This document shows positions 1-14,574 of a DNA stretch of 64,000 bases, piece after piece; the first letter of the stretch is position 1, and the number at the start of each line of letters is the position of its first letter. Both the position numbers and the translations under genes were made by a program. The stretch is from Chiridota heheva. Its lineage: Eukaryota; Echinodermata; Holothuroidea; Apodida; Chiridotidae. Where the stretch lies: assembly GCA_020152595.1 (NCBI GenBank), contig JAIGNY010000186.1, positions 870,001 through 934,000 of the forward strand. Reading direction: 5' to 3'. Below the pieces are notes generated by a model. That model was not told the origin of the DNA and ran no database searches. It saw only the letters and a list, made by a program, of their open reading frames with translations.

Positions 1-939
1 GCAACTGGCTTATGTTCCAAACAAATCATCATTTTAAGGTTCATAACAGGTGTACATGATTCAGCATTATAATATCCACTTTATATACTATTAAAATGTA
101 GAACAAAGTTAATTTTGGTCACTTTTATTTAAATTAACCAATAAATTGCACCCTAATTCCCAATGACAAGTATATATGTCGTACTTGGTTTACATACAAA
201 ATTACAATACGTGCATAAATTTATGTTTAAACTCAAAAGGATGATGTAGCTGATAATAAGTAATGCACTTTGCATGTAGTAGTAGTTGAGTATTTGTATA
301 AAATAATTTTTAAAGTTTGAAAACTGTTGCATCGTGCTCAATTGTGCACAAATCGTTGCAATGTTTTCACCAACAAATGGTTGCAGATAAATACATGTAC
401 AACAAAATGTCAAGACGAAGGTATAATCAAAAATTCATCATGCATCACCATGTATATTAATATATATAATCATTAATATACCTTTGGGTAACTATGCAAC
501 TGCTATGGTCAATAACCACCATAACTATTACAAGAACACCCTTTAAAAAAGGGCTGTCGTGGCAGTTATTTTTGTATGGATAGTAATGAAGAAAGCAGTG
601 ACATGTCTAAGGGGACTATTGGGGGCTTTGCCTCTCCCTCACCCTCCATAATTCTGTCGAAGCCATAAATATAATTAACTGAAATACCGAATGAACCATG
701 TGTGGCATTATTTGCAATCGTACTGACTGAACTATCGTTAAGTTTGGACCTAACCATTTACAGTTTGATTTTTGGACCAAATTTTTTAACAGCCACAATA
801 TATGGATATGGAGGTGAAGTTCTTATCTTCAGGGCCATGCGCGCATGGGAACCATATTGAATTTTCAAAGCAATACAATTTTAAAGTAGGCCTTTATCTT
901 TTTGCCCATGCTAATTGGGAAAAATCATGGGAAATGTTT

Positions 940-1270
940 GGGAATTCTCCTTGTATTCACAGGAATCTTTATTCATTTTCAGGATATTTTATTTCATTTT
1001 CAGACAATTTTCACCAATTTCTGTGAAATTTTTATGAATTTTAAGGAAATCTCCGTCAATTTTTGTAAAATCTTTTTCATTTTCCTTGAAATTTCCTGCA
1101 TGATCGTGAAATTTTCAATTTCTCAGAATTTGTCTTCACTTACCAGGAATATTCTTCACTTTCCAGGAAAGCACTGTCAATTTCAAAGATTTTTCAGGAA
1201 CTTGCCAAAATTGAACAAAATTTCAACAAAATTTCAATTTTATGTTAATAATTTTACAATTTGTCATCAA
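940..1270. repeat. Degenerate TTTCA/GGAAATTTT-rich repeat tract
   Basis: Irregular, diverged copies of short blocks such as ATTTTCAGGA and GAAATTTTC follow one another, giving a low-complexity tract that is open in one + frame. No exact period can be defined. The translation (Phe/Ile/Asn-rich) has no recognisable domain, so it is treated as non-coding. Confidence 0.4.
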
Positions 1271-1433
1271 AATAAAGCTTGCAAGCGGGAAATCCTTTTC
1301 GGAGGTGGCCTCTAACTCATATGCGCCTCTGTCAGTCTGTCCTCCTTAATCTGAAACCGGCCCTCAAGTCATTAAAGTGAAAAGCAAAGAAAGATAGCCA
1401 GGTGATGTAGGTAATAATTAATTTATCATAAAA

Positions 1434-1503
1434 TAAAATAGATACAATAAATAAAGACGTCATAAATAGAATAGATACAATAAATAAAGACGTCATAAAT
1501 AAT
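1434..1503. repeat. 33-bp tandem duplication
   Basis: Two adjacent copies of a 33-base unit containing GATACAATAAATAAAGACGT, nearly identical. Confidence 0.8.
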
Positions 1504-2768
1504 AGATTGGCCCCTGCTAAAAAGGAGAAGAAAGAACACCTGCTTCCATATGCTATGTAAAATCAATAACAATCATCGCCATTGATAAAGATAACCTAAT
1601 CCCAAACGCATAATCAATACAAGAAATAATCATGATATCTGAATTCCACATTCCCTATGCTAAAAGAATGTAAATACTCCTTCTTTCCCTAACTGCTCAA
1701 ACACTAAAAGATTGAAATGCTTTACCGCCAGACCACCAGACATTGATATACATTCACCAAGTGTAAAATGTTTCAAAGCTAAACTTAGCCTACTAAAAAA
1801 ACTTGTTAACTGTTTTTTCCTCATACTTGTTACGTTCGGTTGTCGTTAATGTCCAGAAGGATGTTTGCCTACTTAACCTGTATGTTTGCAAAGCACCATT
1901 GAATGTTCATACAGTAATGTGCGCTATACTATAACTTTCCATTACCTTTACCTTAAGATTCAGATTCAGATTGCAAGATTACTTCAGTAGATGGAAAGTG
2001 CACATGGCGTATGTACCTACGCTTACAATTTTTTAACTTAGCTCTTGAAGTCTCCGGTTACACTAGCCTCGTTCATTTCAAATTTCAAATAATACCAATC
2101 TCCTTTACTATCTCTTTGTGACTCTTCAAAAAATATTTTAGTGTAATAAATATTTTCTAGTATTTATAATTTCTATATTTTTTTTCTGTTTCTGAAACAG
2201 TAAAAATATTTAAATGATATTATTCTTCACATCATGTTTTGGAGGTGGCTATTCAAATATCGGATTAGCACCGGAACTTTTCGTCTACATTCCTCAACAT
2301 TGCCAATTTACATGGTTTTTGCGAGAAAAAAATAACGCCATAAATTTTCCAATTAGCATTGTTGAAATTTATTGTAGCGTTGTAACCATTAAAATACAAT
2401 CTTCAATAAATAGCACTTAATTTGAAGTCCATATTCTTTTTATTTATTAAATGAAATTTACAAAATTATTCTCAATAAAAAGATGGTGGTTTTGAGCATG
2501 GAGTTTACAATACTAGACCTGTCGCAACCTGAGGGCCACAACAGAAAAAAATGCTTGGGTCAAATAATAATTGTAAATGTTGTAGGCCTAGCAGGCCTAA
2601 GTTATGTAATTTTACATAATAACATATGGTAGGACATTTCTGTGTTCTTAATAGTAGCTTACATTTCAATTCATATGATACACTGTAGGTCCTAACATTA
2701 GTAGTAACGTTAGTATTAAGTATGACTTATGGTCTTCTCTTACGGCCAGAAAAGTTTTAGGTCAGTTT

Positions 2769-3541
2769 TTGGTTCCAATGCGATAGTATCAGGAACCTAT
2801 GCGGTCATGATGGCGTATGTGTGTATGTGTATGTGTGTGTGTATGTGTGACACTGAGCTTGTAAACGCAATATCTCAAGAACGGTACTGTGGATTAATAT
2901 CATATGTGGTACACAGATAGCCCATGTCCGTAGATGTGCTTTATTGGTTCTGGTGGTGATGTCATGCGTATTAATGAGTAGTTAATGTTAAAATCTTGAA
3001 ATGCTCATATTTTAACAATAACATGTCTGTTTTGTTTCATATTGGATATAATTATGATGTTAGCTAGTGTTTTCATGTTCATGATATAAAAACATTAAAT
3101 ATCATTAATAGGCACAGTGGGAAGGGCTTAAAAGATTTTGCTGAAAAGAGCTTATAATTACGATATCTAAAGAATTATTAAACTGGTTCTAGTCATATGT
3201 AGTACACAGATAGCCCATGGTGTGTGGATGTGCCTTATTGGCTTTGGTGGTGATACCATGCATTTTAATAAGTAGGCGGGGCATAATGTAAATTTCTTCA
3301 AATATGATACATGAGCAACCGTATGTCTGTTTTGCATCAAACTTGCTATGATACTGTTGTTGATTATTGTGCACATGCTAGTGTTGTCAATAGGTACATC
3401 TATTTTATTGACCTGCATGTTGGTTGTAGCTTATTAATAAATATCCTGGAACAAATATTTTATGATATGCAATGACATGACAGTTATTACAAAACTTCCA
3501 AATCAATCAGCATATGAAAAAAAGCATTGGAACAACAAAAC
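2769..3541 (+). mobile_element. E-family element, copy 1 (non-autonomous, TIR-bearing)
   Basis: Starts with TTGGTTCCAATGCGATAG and GGAACCTATGCGGTCATGAT, then a TGTG microsatellite, then GCAATATCTCAAGAACGG. It continues with tandem-like blocks carrying GTACACAGATAGCCCATG and a GGCGGGGC box at about 3273. It ends with GCATTGGAACAACAAAACC, whose reverse complement resembles the start, so short terminal inverted repeats are present. No protein-coding capacity is visible. The same structure recurs at 17384, 27733 and 30034. Confidence 0.65.
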
Positions 3542-6500
3542 CATTGCATTGCATCTTTTGAACAACGGTAACGATTGCAACCTTATTCACTTTATTTGAG
3601 CTGCCTATATGTTAGTGTTATGTTTTGTTTATTATTTAGTTCCACATTTTTTCACTCTCTACCCCGTCCCCCCTTTCCAATGTTGTATTGTTTGTGTTTT
3701 AAGGTAATAATAATTATTTTAAAAAGGTCAAGATTGAATGGGGAAAGGGAGGGGGCTGGAGGAGGATGGGCTGAAGGGTTAAGATAGGTAGGGCAAGGGA
3801 GGATCAGACTGGCCCTGTCAATGATATTATGGCAATGTCCTAAATATACTACATGAGAGGAATATTAGGAATCCAAGAAGCAAAATTACATTTATGATAA
3901 TATGTTGAATAAATTAGAATAGAAAAGTAGCTTAATAAAAAACGGCATATTTTCACAAATTGTTTTAATGAGTTTTATCCAAGATTGCAGCTCTTAGTGT
4001 CTCCCACCACACTTGCATGATCTATAACCACACACTCGAGTCCTGCTGCAACACACATCACTCCTGGTACCAACCACATCATGTAGGAGACCCATCTATC
4101 AGCTTCACAGTTGCTTTGAAACAAAATGTTTATCAAGTATTATGTGGGAAGATATTTGTTTTCTTGATGAGATCTTTGACTAGTTTGTGTTGAAATCAAA
4201 TTGCTTTCTTCTTTATTTCTACCAAAAGTAATTTATTGTGGTTGAAGGATTTTCTGTAAATTTAATGCATACTCATCTGTAGCTTTTTTGTATTGTTTAA
4301 TTCTTAGAAGCCTGGAGGTGAGAGGTTCAAAGGGGTTTGATTCCGGTGCAGTGAACCCTAAAAGCTAGAGAAAAATCCCTTCATTACTTTTATAAAAGAC
4401 TTGTAATTATGGACATCTTTTGATGATAGAGTTCATCATTTGATAGGTATTCAGCCTCAGATCTCCGTTTTGGTGATTATGTACAGGTTAATCATCCTTT
4501 CAGATTGTAGGGGTGGTAGAGGGGAGAAGTGCTGATGGCCTGAACTATTGGAAATTTTTTGTCCCAGAGAAACATTCTATTACACTTTGGAGTCTATATT
4601 TAAGTAGAAAAAAAGTCACATTTACACCCATGATTTATTTATTGGGGGCTGGGAGGGTATGAGGGGGGCTAGTTGTTGGAGGGAGGAGCGAAATACTGGA
4701 AAAGCAAAAAGACAATGGTCATTGAATTCATGATTTGCTTATGACTAATTTTGTTGACCCTCTGTTGTAGGTTCATGCATAATCTCATTTCTGTAAGGTT
4801 ACAAAAGGTACAGATTGAAATTTGACCAGTTGAAGTAGATGAATTACAAGAAATCAAGAGTGGCTCAGAAACATCAGTTCACTCTTTTAAAATACAAAGG
4901 ATTAACTACAACTAAAGACATGAAAACTTAATCCTTTGAAGTTTTAGTGTGCAAGTATATGGTAATGTTGTATGGTCTGGTCAGTATTTATAAACTAATT
5001 GATTCTGCATTTGTGTGTGGTTAACCTGAACACTTTTGGGCAGGGTTATGTGTACTTTATGTCTTGGGGTTATGTGACGGGTGATGAGAGTTATGAAAAA
5101 CTTGTTAATCGTTGTGCGTATTAAATATATATGTAAGGTTTGAATATTGGAAGCGTGCTTGCTTACAGACAATCATTATTAGCATGTGGGTGTCGATGTA
5201 CTGTAACTAAAAATAACTAGCAGTGGCATAACTTAATTTGCATAGCTAAAAGTAACTAATAGTGGCGTAACATATTAAAAAGGAAAGGAATGTGTGGATA
5301 TAGGTGAACAGGAAAAACATCTTAGGGACACTTACGTAAGTATGCAAGTCACACTTTGTTTGAGAGTTTAGGCACACAAATCAAATTGCATTTACTGAAC
5401 TGCAAAAAGGGAAAGAAACGTCTTATAGGGCCTAATGTAATCTTAAGTTTTAACCAGTTGTGGAACTTACACCAATATGACTGTTAGACAGCCATTTACG
5501 TGTAACTGGATTCTTGTCTTTCTAAGTGCAAAATTATGACTTTTTTTGGGCAATGGCAGAAACGGTAGACAGAAACATTATATTGGACAGGATTCCACCA
5601 TTCATCCATCAATCATTCCATCTCACCTTTCTCTCTTGAAATGTCCCTTTATTTCATGTTAGACTATACTGAAGACATTGAAAAGCGATGACCTCAGTGT
5701 TACCGAGCTCTGAAAAGTACATCAACCAACCACGATTTATCTACAGTGATACCTTGCTTTCGTCCTTCTGAAGTACAATCTATGGCCATTTTCATCCTTT
5801 GCATGTGTTAAAGTATCACGCTAGTGGTTGCATAAATACTATATGAAAAGCACTCTCAATTAAGAGAGATGATACATTGTAGCGCAAAAAAATGAAAATA
5901 TTGATATTTAACCAATTTTGTGAAGTCTTTGTCAAGTATACACGTCAACATGAGCTATTATTTAACATCCACAACTCCTTCAATTATAAAGTAATTTGAT
6001 ATTTCTGACAATATCATCATAAATGTGCCACGTCAATAAACACCATCATGCCAATCAATATCTGCATGGAAACGTGGTGCCTAATAGACAGACGCGAATA
6101 TTGTCTTTCCACTTACTAAATGCAATCAATTGGGGGAGAAGAGAAGGATGCTCAAGCTCTCCCCGCATCTTTTCATGTAGCCTTTGGAATGTCATTTTAG
6201 AACTTCATATTATTACCTCCGCGGAGATGAAACAGCTCCCTTTTGTCTCCTCCTAGTTCGTAACCAGATTTTAAGGTACATTAAACATTAATATCTGTTT
6301 GAGACATGAATGTGAATGTTGGCAGAGTAAGTGGCTCCTGTGACGTGATTGTCACAAGTGTGTGTTGGTGTAGACTCTTGAAAATCTGTCAAAATATCTC
6401 TTGAAGCTTGACGGGCATCAAGCGTGAGATTCGATTGAATTTGTCAGAAGATTTCAGTTCTTTGTATCTGTATGCAGCTTGGAATTTTGGAATTAATTAT

Positions 6501-8454
6501 TCTTTTGAATGATATGCAACAGCATGTAAAAACCTTTTAGCAACCAATTAAGTATTCTGGAACTATTTTCCTTTTCTTATTTGCAAAATGTAATCTTTAT
6601 CAAATGAATAGAATGCTAAACTTTTCTACTCCTGTGTTCAGTACAACTAGATTATATTAAGCAATGTAGTTTTCATCTCATGAACAAGAGTAAAGCCACT
6701 GCGTCCCTCCCCTTTTCACTGCTCTTCAAGAAAAAAAGAAGAATTTTCCTTACAAGTTTCCAATGCTGTTTTGGTTCATTGTTATGTAATGACCTCTTCG
6801 TTTCTCTAAGCCAAGACAGTTCCACTCCTACTTTTGAAATGGTGAGTCTGTGCTTGGTATCAAAACAGTACTTCAAATTATGTAGTTTTAAGGAGAGAAA
6901 GATAACTATTAAATTCCTTTTAGTTAATCAAAAGTTATCATCCCTGAACTTAAAGAGGGAATTTCGTCTCCAGAAAATTTCTTGGCCTGGCGCCAATAAA
7001 TCCCATACAAACTAGTAACGTCACTTCCGCAGTGATAATTAAATTTCTTTTCAGTAACCTATAATATTTTGACTAATCAGAATGTTGGATTGAAGTGTAT
7101 TTTAATCTCCACTTTTACACGATATCTGACCTAAAAAGTTATTTACTGAGGTCCGAAAAGCCTCTCTTCCGTGTATTTGAAACTAAAAGTATTGCAGAGA
7201 GGTTGTTTTTTCCTTGAATAACAAATTGAGAGAATGCTTGACACATATACGATTTGTAGTTTTACTTATCTAAAGTACTTTTCAATTTAAGTCAACTTAA
7301 ACATGATACGAAAGCAGGAAAGAGAAAATCCCTCCTTTTTGCAATTGCCCCCCTTTTTTCCCCCGCCTTTTTATTGTGTTAAGAGTGTCTTTTAGGTTTT
7401 CCCTTTATCTTAGTTAAGAAACCAGGGCCTTTTTTTTGTTGTTGTAAGTATGGTACTAGAATTATCATCATGTATTTAAATTGGTTTAAATTGTCCCTCT
7501 CCCTCTCTCGTTCTTACCACCTTTTCTTTTACAACTTATTTCTCTAAAATGTTAACTTCTCTCCATCCTTTTCTCCTTTTCAAATCATCTCTTTTCTAAC
7601 CTTTGCACCTTAATCATTTAACACCCTCTTGGCACTTATGACTGAGTGTCCAGGTGCTGTTGAACCTCATTAAACCATGGAGCTATTAACCAATCACTCC
7701 TTGATCAAACCAAACCAAACCATTTGTCATTCTGTTGATGATTGCCTGTACTGTTATGTTATTATTGAAGTTTTATTAGTGAAATGTCAATGTTTGCCTT
7801 TAGATATACCTATTAGGTTTAAGAGATTGTAACTCCCTCTCTATCCTGTCCACCATTCAGGACTAAAGATCATATCCTAAAAGCATTTATAAATGGATGT
7901 CAGGGTTGTGAAAGGTCACGACTGAAAGCTTCAATACTAAGTAAGAATTACTCTGATGAAAGTACTCTGGTAAAAGGGGAATTCCCAAAAGGATATTGGA
8001 TTTTCACTTCATTGATGTCCAGCTCTCAAGTTTTCAGTTAAGTTTCACTTGCCAATTTAAGCACTACATTATAATTGTATTGGCATAACAGATGAATGAT
8101 CCCCTAGGAGAAATTGGGTTGTTACTTCAGTTACATAAGAAAAGATGAAAGAACAAAAAAATGTTCCTGCAATGGGAGCATAGGTGCCCATTTGATTATT
8201 TTCTGTTTGTCCCTCCCACAAGGACCCACAACGAACTATTCAAAAACCTAGTTTTTCTTTTCACATGCAGACTTGGATTCTGTGCGGTATGATAGAATTG
8301 TGAGATAATTTGAGCTAATGCCACATCTGCAAAGTAGATTCCTAATTTAAATTGATTGGTGAGAAATCTGATCTTGCTTTTGGATTGGATAATTCTAAAC
8401 CACCGAGGGAGAAGAGCACTTATTCCTCTTTATTGAAATTGGAGATGTCACTTC

Positions 8455-8540
8455 ATAAGCGGGGCCGGGAAAGGGGGTGGGAGGGGGGGGGGGGGCAAGC
8501 CGCCCCAATAATTTTAATAAGGGGGGTCAGGACCCTAATA
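8455..8540 (+). repeat. G-rich dispersed repeat (GCCGGG...GCCGCCCCAATAATTTTA)
   Basis: The block with a long G run followed by AAGCCGCCCCAATAATTTTA matches, in reverse complement, the block at 12790-12860. This suggests a short dispersed repeat. The poly-G run at about 8483-8494 could form a G-quadruplex. Confidence 0.45.
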
Positions 8541-11500
8541 ATCCTTTGTAATTTTTATATTTTGGGTATATTTTAATCACCCCCAAGATTTAATTCATAT
8601 ATTCTCTTTATATAATAGCCTAGATCGTACAGTCCACAATTACAATATTCTTCAATTATGCAAAACAAAAACTTTGAAGTTTTTGTAACACATTTTCTGT
8701 ATTGGCCCCCCTGACTAGAATGGAAAATGTTCAGTCAGTCATATGGTTATAATTATTTGCATGTAACATCTGATCAATGACAACTTGCCTCCCTGGCCTA
8801 ATTCTAACATGTTTTAAGCGGGCTTTATTGGATGTTGGCACTATCTGATTATTGACTATTAGTTTATACCTGAAAGCAGATATATTTATTTTCTAACATT
8901 TTGGAAAGTTAGGTTGCTCACTTGCATCATAAAACATGGGTAAAATCATAATTGTATTACTGCATAATTGTATTAAGACTGTTCTTTATCAATTAAAAGC
9001 TGCCTGTTTCATTCTGTTAATTTTGCAGTAATATTTTGTTTTCAAATAACCTACATTAAACAGCAGACTTTTTGGAGAATATTACGAGTCAAAATAGATT
9101 TTTTGATGCAGGCCTGTAGCCGGGACTTTGAGATGGGGTTGGGTTTTTTTTTGAATAAAAGGGCACTTCTTTCTTGCACCTTGGAAAAATTGTAGGAACC
9201 TAAAGAAGGCTATAGATTTGTTAAAAGGTCAGAACTGTTGCGGTACTTCAACAAGCGTTGAAATTCCAAGTGTTTATTATGTATTTTGATTTTAAAGGAG
9301 CACTTTCTCTGAAAAAGGTCGTTCTTCAAAAAAAGGTTTGAAAAAAAAAAAAAAAATTGTTCTTCAGAAAAAGGTTTGAAAATTTAAAATAATCTGTTAG
9401 TTATATATTAACACTGTGTGATAATGTATTTAATACATGAACTAAAACACCGAGAGATATAGAGGGAGAGGGGGCGGGATATATAACAGGTTCGTTTTAA
9501 AAGTTTAAGAAAATTTACACAAGTTCAGAGTAAATTATTGGAAGCTTATCAAACATTTATCTTTTAGACTACACATATTTTTCAAAGAGTGACCATAGAC
9601 CTATATCCATGAGCTGAAACGTGAACAATAAAACATATTTCCACATTATGCATTTTTATGATTTTGTTTTTTGTATATTGTATATTATATCTCTCTTTGA
9701 CATGAAATGACTTGTATAATATACTTTCATCCTATGCATTGTAACATACTTTTTTTGCCCTTCAAATGTCAATTTTGCTAGAGCTTCCAGGGGCTTGGCC
9801 CCCCTGGACCCATACTGGGCCTTCCCCCATGACCACTACCGGGGCTTTTCCCTGGACCCCACCAGGGGCCCTTAACCTAGACCCCACGCCAAAAAACAAG
9901 GGCAGTGACCTTAATGAACAATTTTTTTTTATTGGATTTACGCCTGTTCAGTGGGCCCCCCAATATTTGTTTCCTTCTGCCGCCGCTGCACTCTGTGGAG
10001 TAAGAAAACCTGACATGTCTGAAATGCCATGGATTGTAAAGTATTTATGTTTGAAGAACTTTAGTTGAACTTGTCAGGGAAATGGTGTCCCTTGTTGAAC
10101 TTGCATGTAACTTCAACCATTTCTAAAAGAAACATTCTCTTTATTATCACTTAACAGAAAATCATGAATGTTAAATATTTTTGTAAAGTAAAGAGAGCCT
10201 GAATTAGTTGAGGTTAGGAAGGACACTTTTCCTGTTAAATTTGGAGTTGTCTGGGGTAGAATGCTTGAGCGGTCTGCACTGTCTGCGATGTAATAGGTTT
10301 GTGCAGTATTGAAGAATTTGAGTTAAACTGCTTTCATTCCTAAAACAAACTTGTTCTCATTCCACTTGGTTGATAAAATAGCGACATAATGAGTTTTAAA
10401 CATAACATTTTCCAGATGAATAGATCTTATTTTGTTGTGGTTGTTTGTTCCGATACAAATGTTTATCATATCTAATTGACTATAAATCTTACAATGTTTT
10501 GGTTTTACAAACTTTTTGATTGTAAGAAATGCAGTCTTTTATAATATAGCTTGCACCAAGAAGATATTTACTAATATTCTAATGCATGTATTAACATGTG
10601 CTGGATTTCACAAGCGATACTGAAATTAAGTGTCTTTATTTTACTTTGAATTATGTTCATAATTTATATTCTCAAAGATGATAATATGGCTTGTTAATGT
10701 AATAGTTTGTGGCCACCCACATTTCATAAAACACCTTTATCATATGATGATGGAGGACAATTAAAGAAAAAATTTGGGTGAAAAAAAAACAGGTGTTTAT
10801 TTTATATCTTATTCAAGGAATTATTATTTAAGTTGAAATTTCTGAAAGACTGGTTTATAAACGGCTGATAACAGGCTACTGTAAGTGTGACATCATACAT
10901 CATCAACCATTGGTTATGAGCAAAAATTATTCTTTTAAAGTATTGGTTATACCCTATCTCAATGGTTAAAGGAAAAATGCTTTCAGTTATATTGAAAGCA
11001 GTCATTAATTTTCTTAGAATTACATTTTTTTTTAAATTATAACTGATGAAACAGTAAGCTCATTACTTTTGAAAGAAAACGTATACTTTTCTATGCGAAC
11101 AATGAACAAATTACAACAACAACAACAACAAAAAAAACATCTCAGATTTTGAAAACAGACATTTGGAGTTAAAGTGGAAGTCACATTAAATTCATCCTTA
11201 CCAGGATTGATGAGCATCTTCTTCAGCATAGTGTTATTATCATCATCAAATATTATTAATGATTACATGATTCACATCAATCCTAAATCATTAAAATGAT
11301 TTACGCAAAAATTACAAGTAAAAAAAAAAAACCCAGCTTCACCATAAAACTGAGGTTTGTTTAATTGAATCACCACGCATTCTGCCCGTAAACGGAAACT
11401 GGAACTTTACTAACAGAATAATTTCTTGATTTTCACTGTCAATTTATTGTACCCTATATTGAAAACTGAAGTTGATTTGCATTTTAGTTGTAGGTCAATG

Positions 11501-12787
11501 TTTGATTGTCATGATTATAAAACCAAAAAGTTTTCCAAGCAAATATTCATTTCTCATCTGTGAATCTGCATGCTCTTGCTTGTCAAGTCGTGGGATTATA
11601 ATGCTAGGCCACGCTCCACGTTTTTTGGTGTAATATCGCCCACACCTTAAATAAAGCATTCACCTCAGGAGTTATTTTGCATTCAAAACATGACTTTTAT
11701 TTTTCAATTTTGCCTTTCATCCAACATTCTGTCTAATTGGATGTTGCGGCGAAAATGACATTTCATCGATGCACCTTAATACTCATCTGAGATTGTCAAA
11801 CACATTAGACATGAATGAATGAATTGTGCACTGTGTGCAACTGTGATAAATAAAAATGCAATCAAATTAAGAGGTTTTGTTTTCACGCTGCTGTTTTTGT
11901 CGACTAGCATTCAGTAAAGTAGGTTTTGTTGGGGGGAGGAATTGTTTGTCGCTGTAGTTTTTACCTTAAAATACAAACGATGAATTCCGGAAGAGTTTCC
12001 ATTTCTAGTGAATACATTGTTTTCGGAATCTTTAGATTTGTGAATTTCATGCCACGTGGAAATCTAAGGTAAAGAGTAATGATTGTTGCCGTGGATATAG
12101 ACCGTGAGCTGGAAATTAAATGCCACTTGCCATTGTGAGGTGGATTGTTTTATTGCTTGCTAAATATTGATTAACATTTTGTGCGAGTATTACAGGTATG
12201 TAAACACTTTTCTTAAATGCTTGTTTCTTGTGTCCATGATGATTTTTTGATGATATTCAATAGGTAAGGTATTTTTAATAATAACTGTGACGTTAGTAGT
12301 GTGTTGCTTGGCTTAAAGGCTTGTCACATCTAGTGACAGATTTATGGAAGGTCATTAAAATGGTACACACGTTATCCAAAATTTGTTAAGAATAGTCCTG
12401 TTTACAGATTTGTACCCAGCGTACAATTGTAACTTGCATTAAGTACACCTTTTTTTTCACAATTTGCCTCTTTGTACTGTAAGGTTTAAATCATGTATTC
12501 ATCAGTCCAGTATGAAATATATTCCCAGAGGGTACTTTGAAAATAGACCATGAGTTTACTCCCAAAACTTAACCAATTTGTATTTGTTTGAGTGTAAATA
12601 GTCTGACAGGCTTATGACCATTAATAGATTGTTAATCAACAGAGGCAGTACGATGTGACTGCTTGTGCAGGGGCAGCGAAGCATTTAGAATATTGAGGGG
12701 GGGGGGGAGAGGGAGTAATGAGGTCAGGTGACATGTGATAACAATATTGGGAAGCTAATTAGGTCCGGTAATGTGATAACACATGGT

Positions 12788-12860
12788 CACCTAAAATTAT
12801 TGGTAGGGCTGAAGCCGCCCCCCCAGCCCTCCTGTCCCCCGGCTCCGCCACCCCTGTGTG
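12788..12860 (-). repeat. G-rich dispersed repeat, inverted copy
   Basis: Read on the minus strand it gives GGCGGAGCCGGGGG, a G-rich stretch, GGCGGCTTCAGCCC and CCAATAATTTTAGG, parallel to the copy at 8455-8540. The nearby + strand has another G run at about 12693-12706. Confidence 0.45.
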
Positions 12861-14278
12861 ATGCATTAAATGCTTTGGACATGCACTCTTGAGAAAGAAG
12901 CTTATTCATTGATACAACAAAATTTAAATAAAATTTTATACAAGTTGAATAAGCTTTAAATTTGGTGTAAGAAAAAGTCATTTTTATTCAGGCTTTATAT
13001 GTTGACAAGAAGATAATACAAGTGAAATCTTATCATAATCCACCTGCAAATCACTTCAAATGGTTTGTTTTGGCGGTTTTCAAAGGTTTGTTCATCTGGC
13101 AATTGCTCTTCGTTTTGAATACCACCTTTCGTATTTCTGCCTCCGAGTTGAGTGGCGTATCAGATCAATACTTGCCAACAGAGTGAGGAGGAGAAAGCTG
13201 CGATGTTGTCATTGATTACGTCATTTGCAGGAGGAATGACTTATGGGGGTAACTCTTACATGTTTTCCAGTTTCAGTCAAGTTATATAATTTAGACTGTT
13301 TTTGCACCAGAAAGCTTATGTCTGCGTTTGATTTGGTTCTCTGGGTTTGATTAGTTTAACCACTTGAGAACATTTCAGCATTGATGTCACTTAGTTATGT
13401 ACTTGTATTGAAAATATGTCATTTTATGATTTTTTTGAAGCTACATAACTGTTTAAAACCTAAAAAAATGATTGTAGTATGTTAAAACATAAACAATTTC
13501 ACAATAATTTTTATTATGACTATCTTATGTTTCATGATGCTCAAATTTCTAATGTTATGGAGGGGACTTTCAAGTTTTTCAAAGGGATACAGTGGAACCA
13601 TTCTATGTAGGACAATGATTGAATTTGAATTAATTTGGGTGATTTTATGGAGAATTGTCAAACCCTCATACTGCTCTAACAGATAATAATATTAACCTAG
13701 AAAATATTCAAAATATTCTTACAAAATTGGTTAATTTTGACTCATAGTAGACTTTGTGTGCAGCAGTTTCGCCACATGAGGGTTTCTGTCACTTCTTTCC
13801 TTGCTGTTTCCTCACTCAGCCTACAAACCATTTCTTTAAGCAATTTGACTGCACTTTCACTATTTTTTTATACTCTCCCTCCCTCATTCTATTTGGATTT
13901 AATTCTCAAAACCTGTTTCTTACACTATTGGGCGGAGACATCAACGTGATGTGACATGACATGATGCGATGAGAATGTCAAGCAATTTTCTTGGGACAAG
14001 ATTCCTTATTAATTGCAATGAAACTGGTCTATGGACATGTAGCAATTGCTATTTTGGTTCAAACAGTATTCACATGATTTAGGCAAAAAAGTGTGTGAAT
14101 TTTGAAGAGAAAAAAACACGTTTATTGTTTTAGTTAAGGCTGATATAAATTTTATTGGCATCCGTCTTTCTTGGCAGACTATGGAGAAACATGTGTTGTT
14201 GATATGCACCATCTTGTGTGTCTGTACAGTCCAATGCTTTATTTGCAAATATAACTGCAGGACTGGCATGGGAAACCT

Positions 14279-14574
14279 AGTGCATCGGAAGCCTGGTGCA
14301 TCGGAAGCCTGGTGCATCGGAAGCCTGGTGCATCGGAAGCCTGGTGCATCGGAAGCCTGGTGCATCGGAAGCCTGGTGCATCGGAAGCCTGGTGCATCGG
14401 AAGCCTGGTGCATCGGAAGCCTGGTGCATCGGAAGCCTGGTGCATCGGAAGCCTGGTGCATCGGAAGCCTGGTGCATCGGAAGCCTGGTGCATCGGAAGC
14501 CTGGTGCATCGGAAGCCTGGTGCATCGGAAGCCTGGTGCATCGGAAGCCTGGTGCATCGGAAGCCTGGTGCATC
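14279..14574. repeat. 16-bp minisatellite, about 18 near-identical copies
   Basis: The unit GGTGCATCGGAAGCCT repeats with essentially no variation. It has no stop codon in any of the six frames, so long artificial reading frames appear on both strands. No homology or start context supports a protein. The homogeneity points to recent expansion or ongoing gene conversion. Confidence 0.95.

Noticed and set aside
9766..10068. Pro/Gly/Thr-rich 100-residue frame
   Set aside because: Comes from a GC-rich repeat patch (GGGGC/CCCC motifs); no domain and no splice context.
11981..12071. Possible PDE7 first exon starting ATGAATTCCGG and ending AAG|GTAAAG
   Set aside because: It ends in phase 2, which would put the exon at 23198 in the wrong frame, and the peptide does not resemble PDE7 N-termini.
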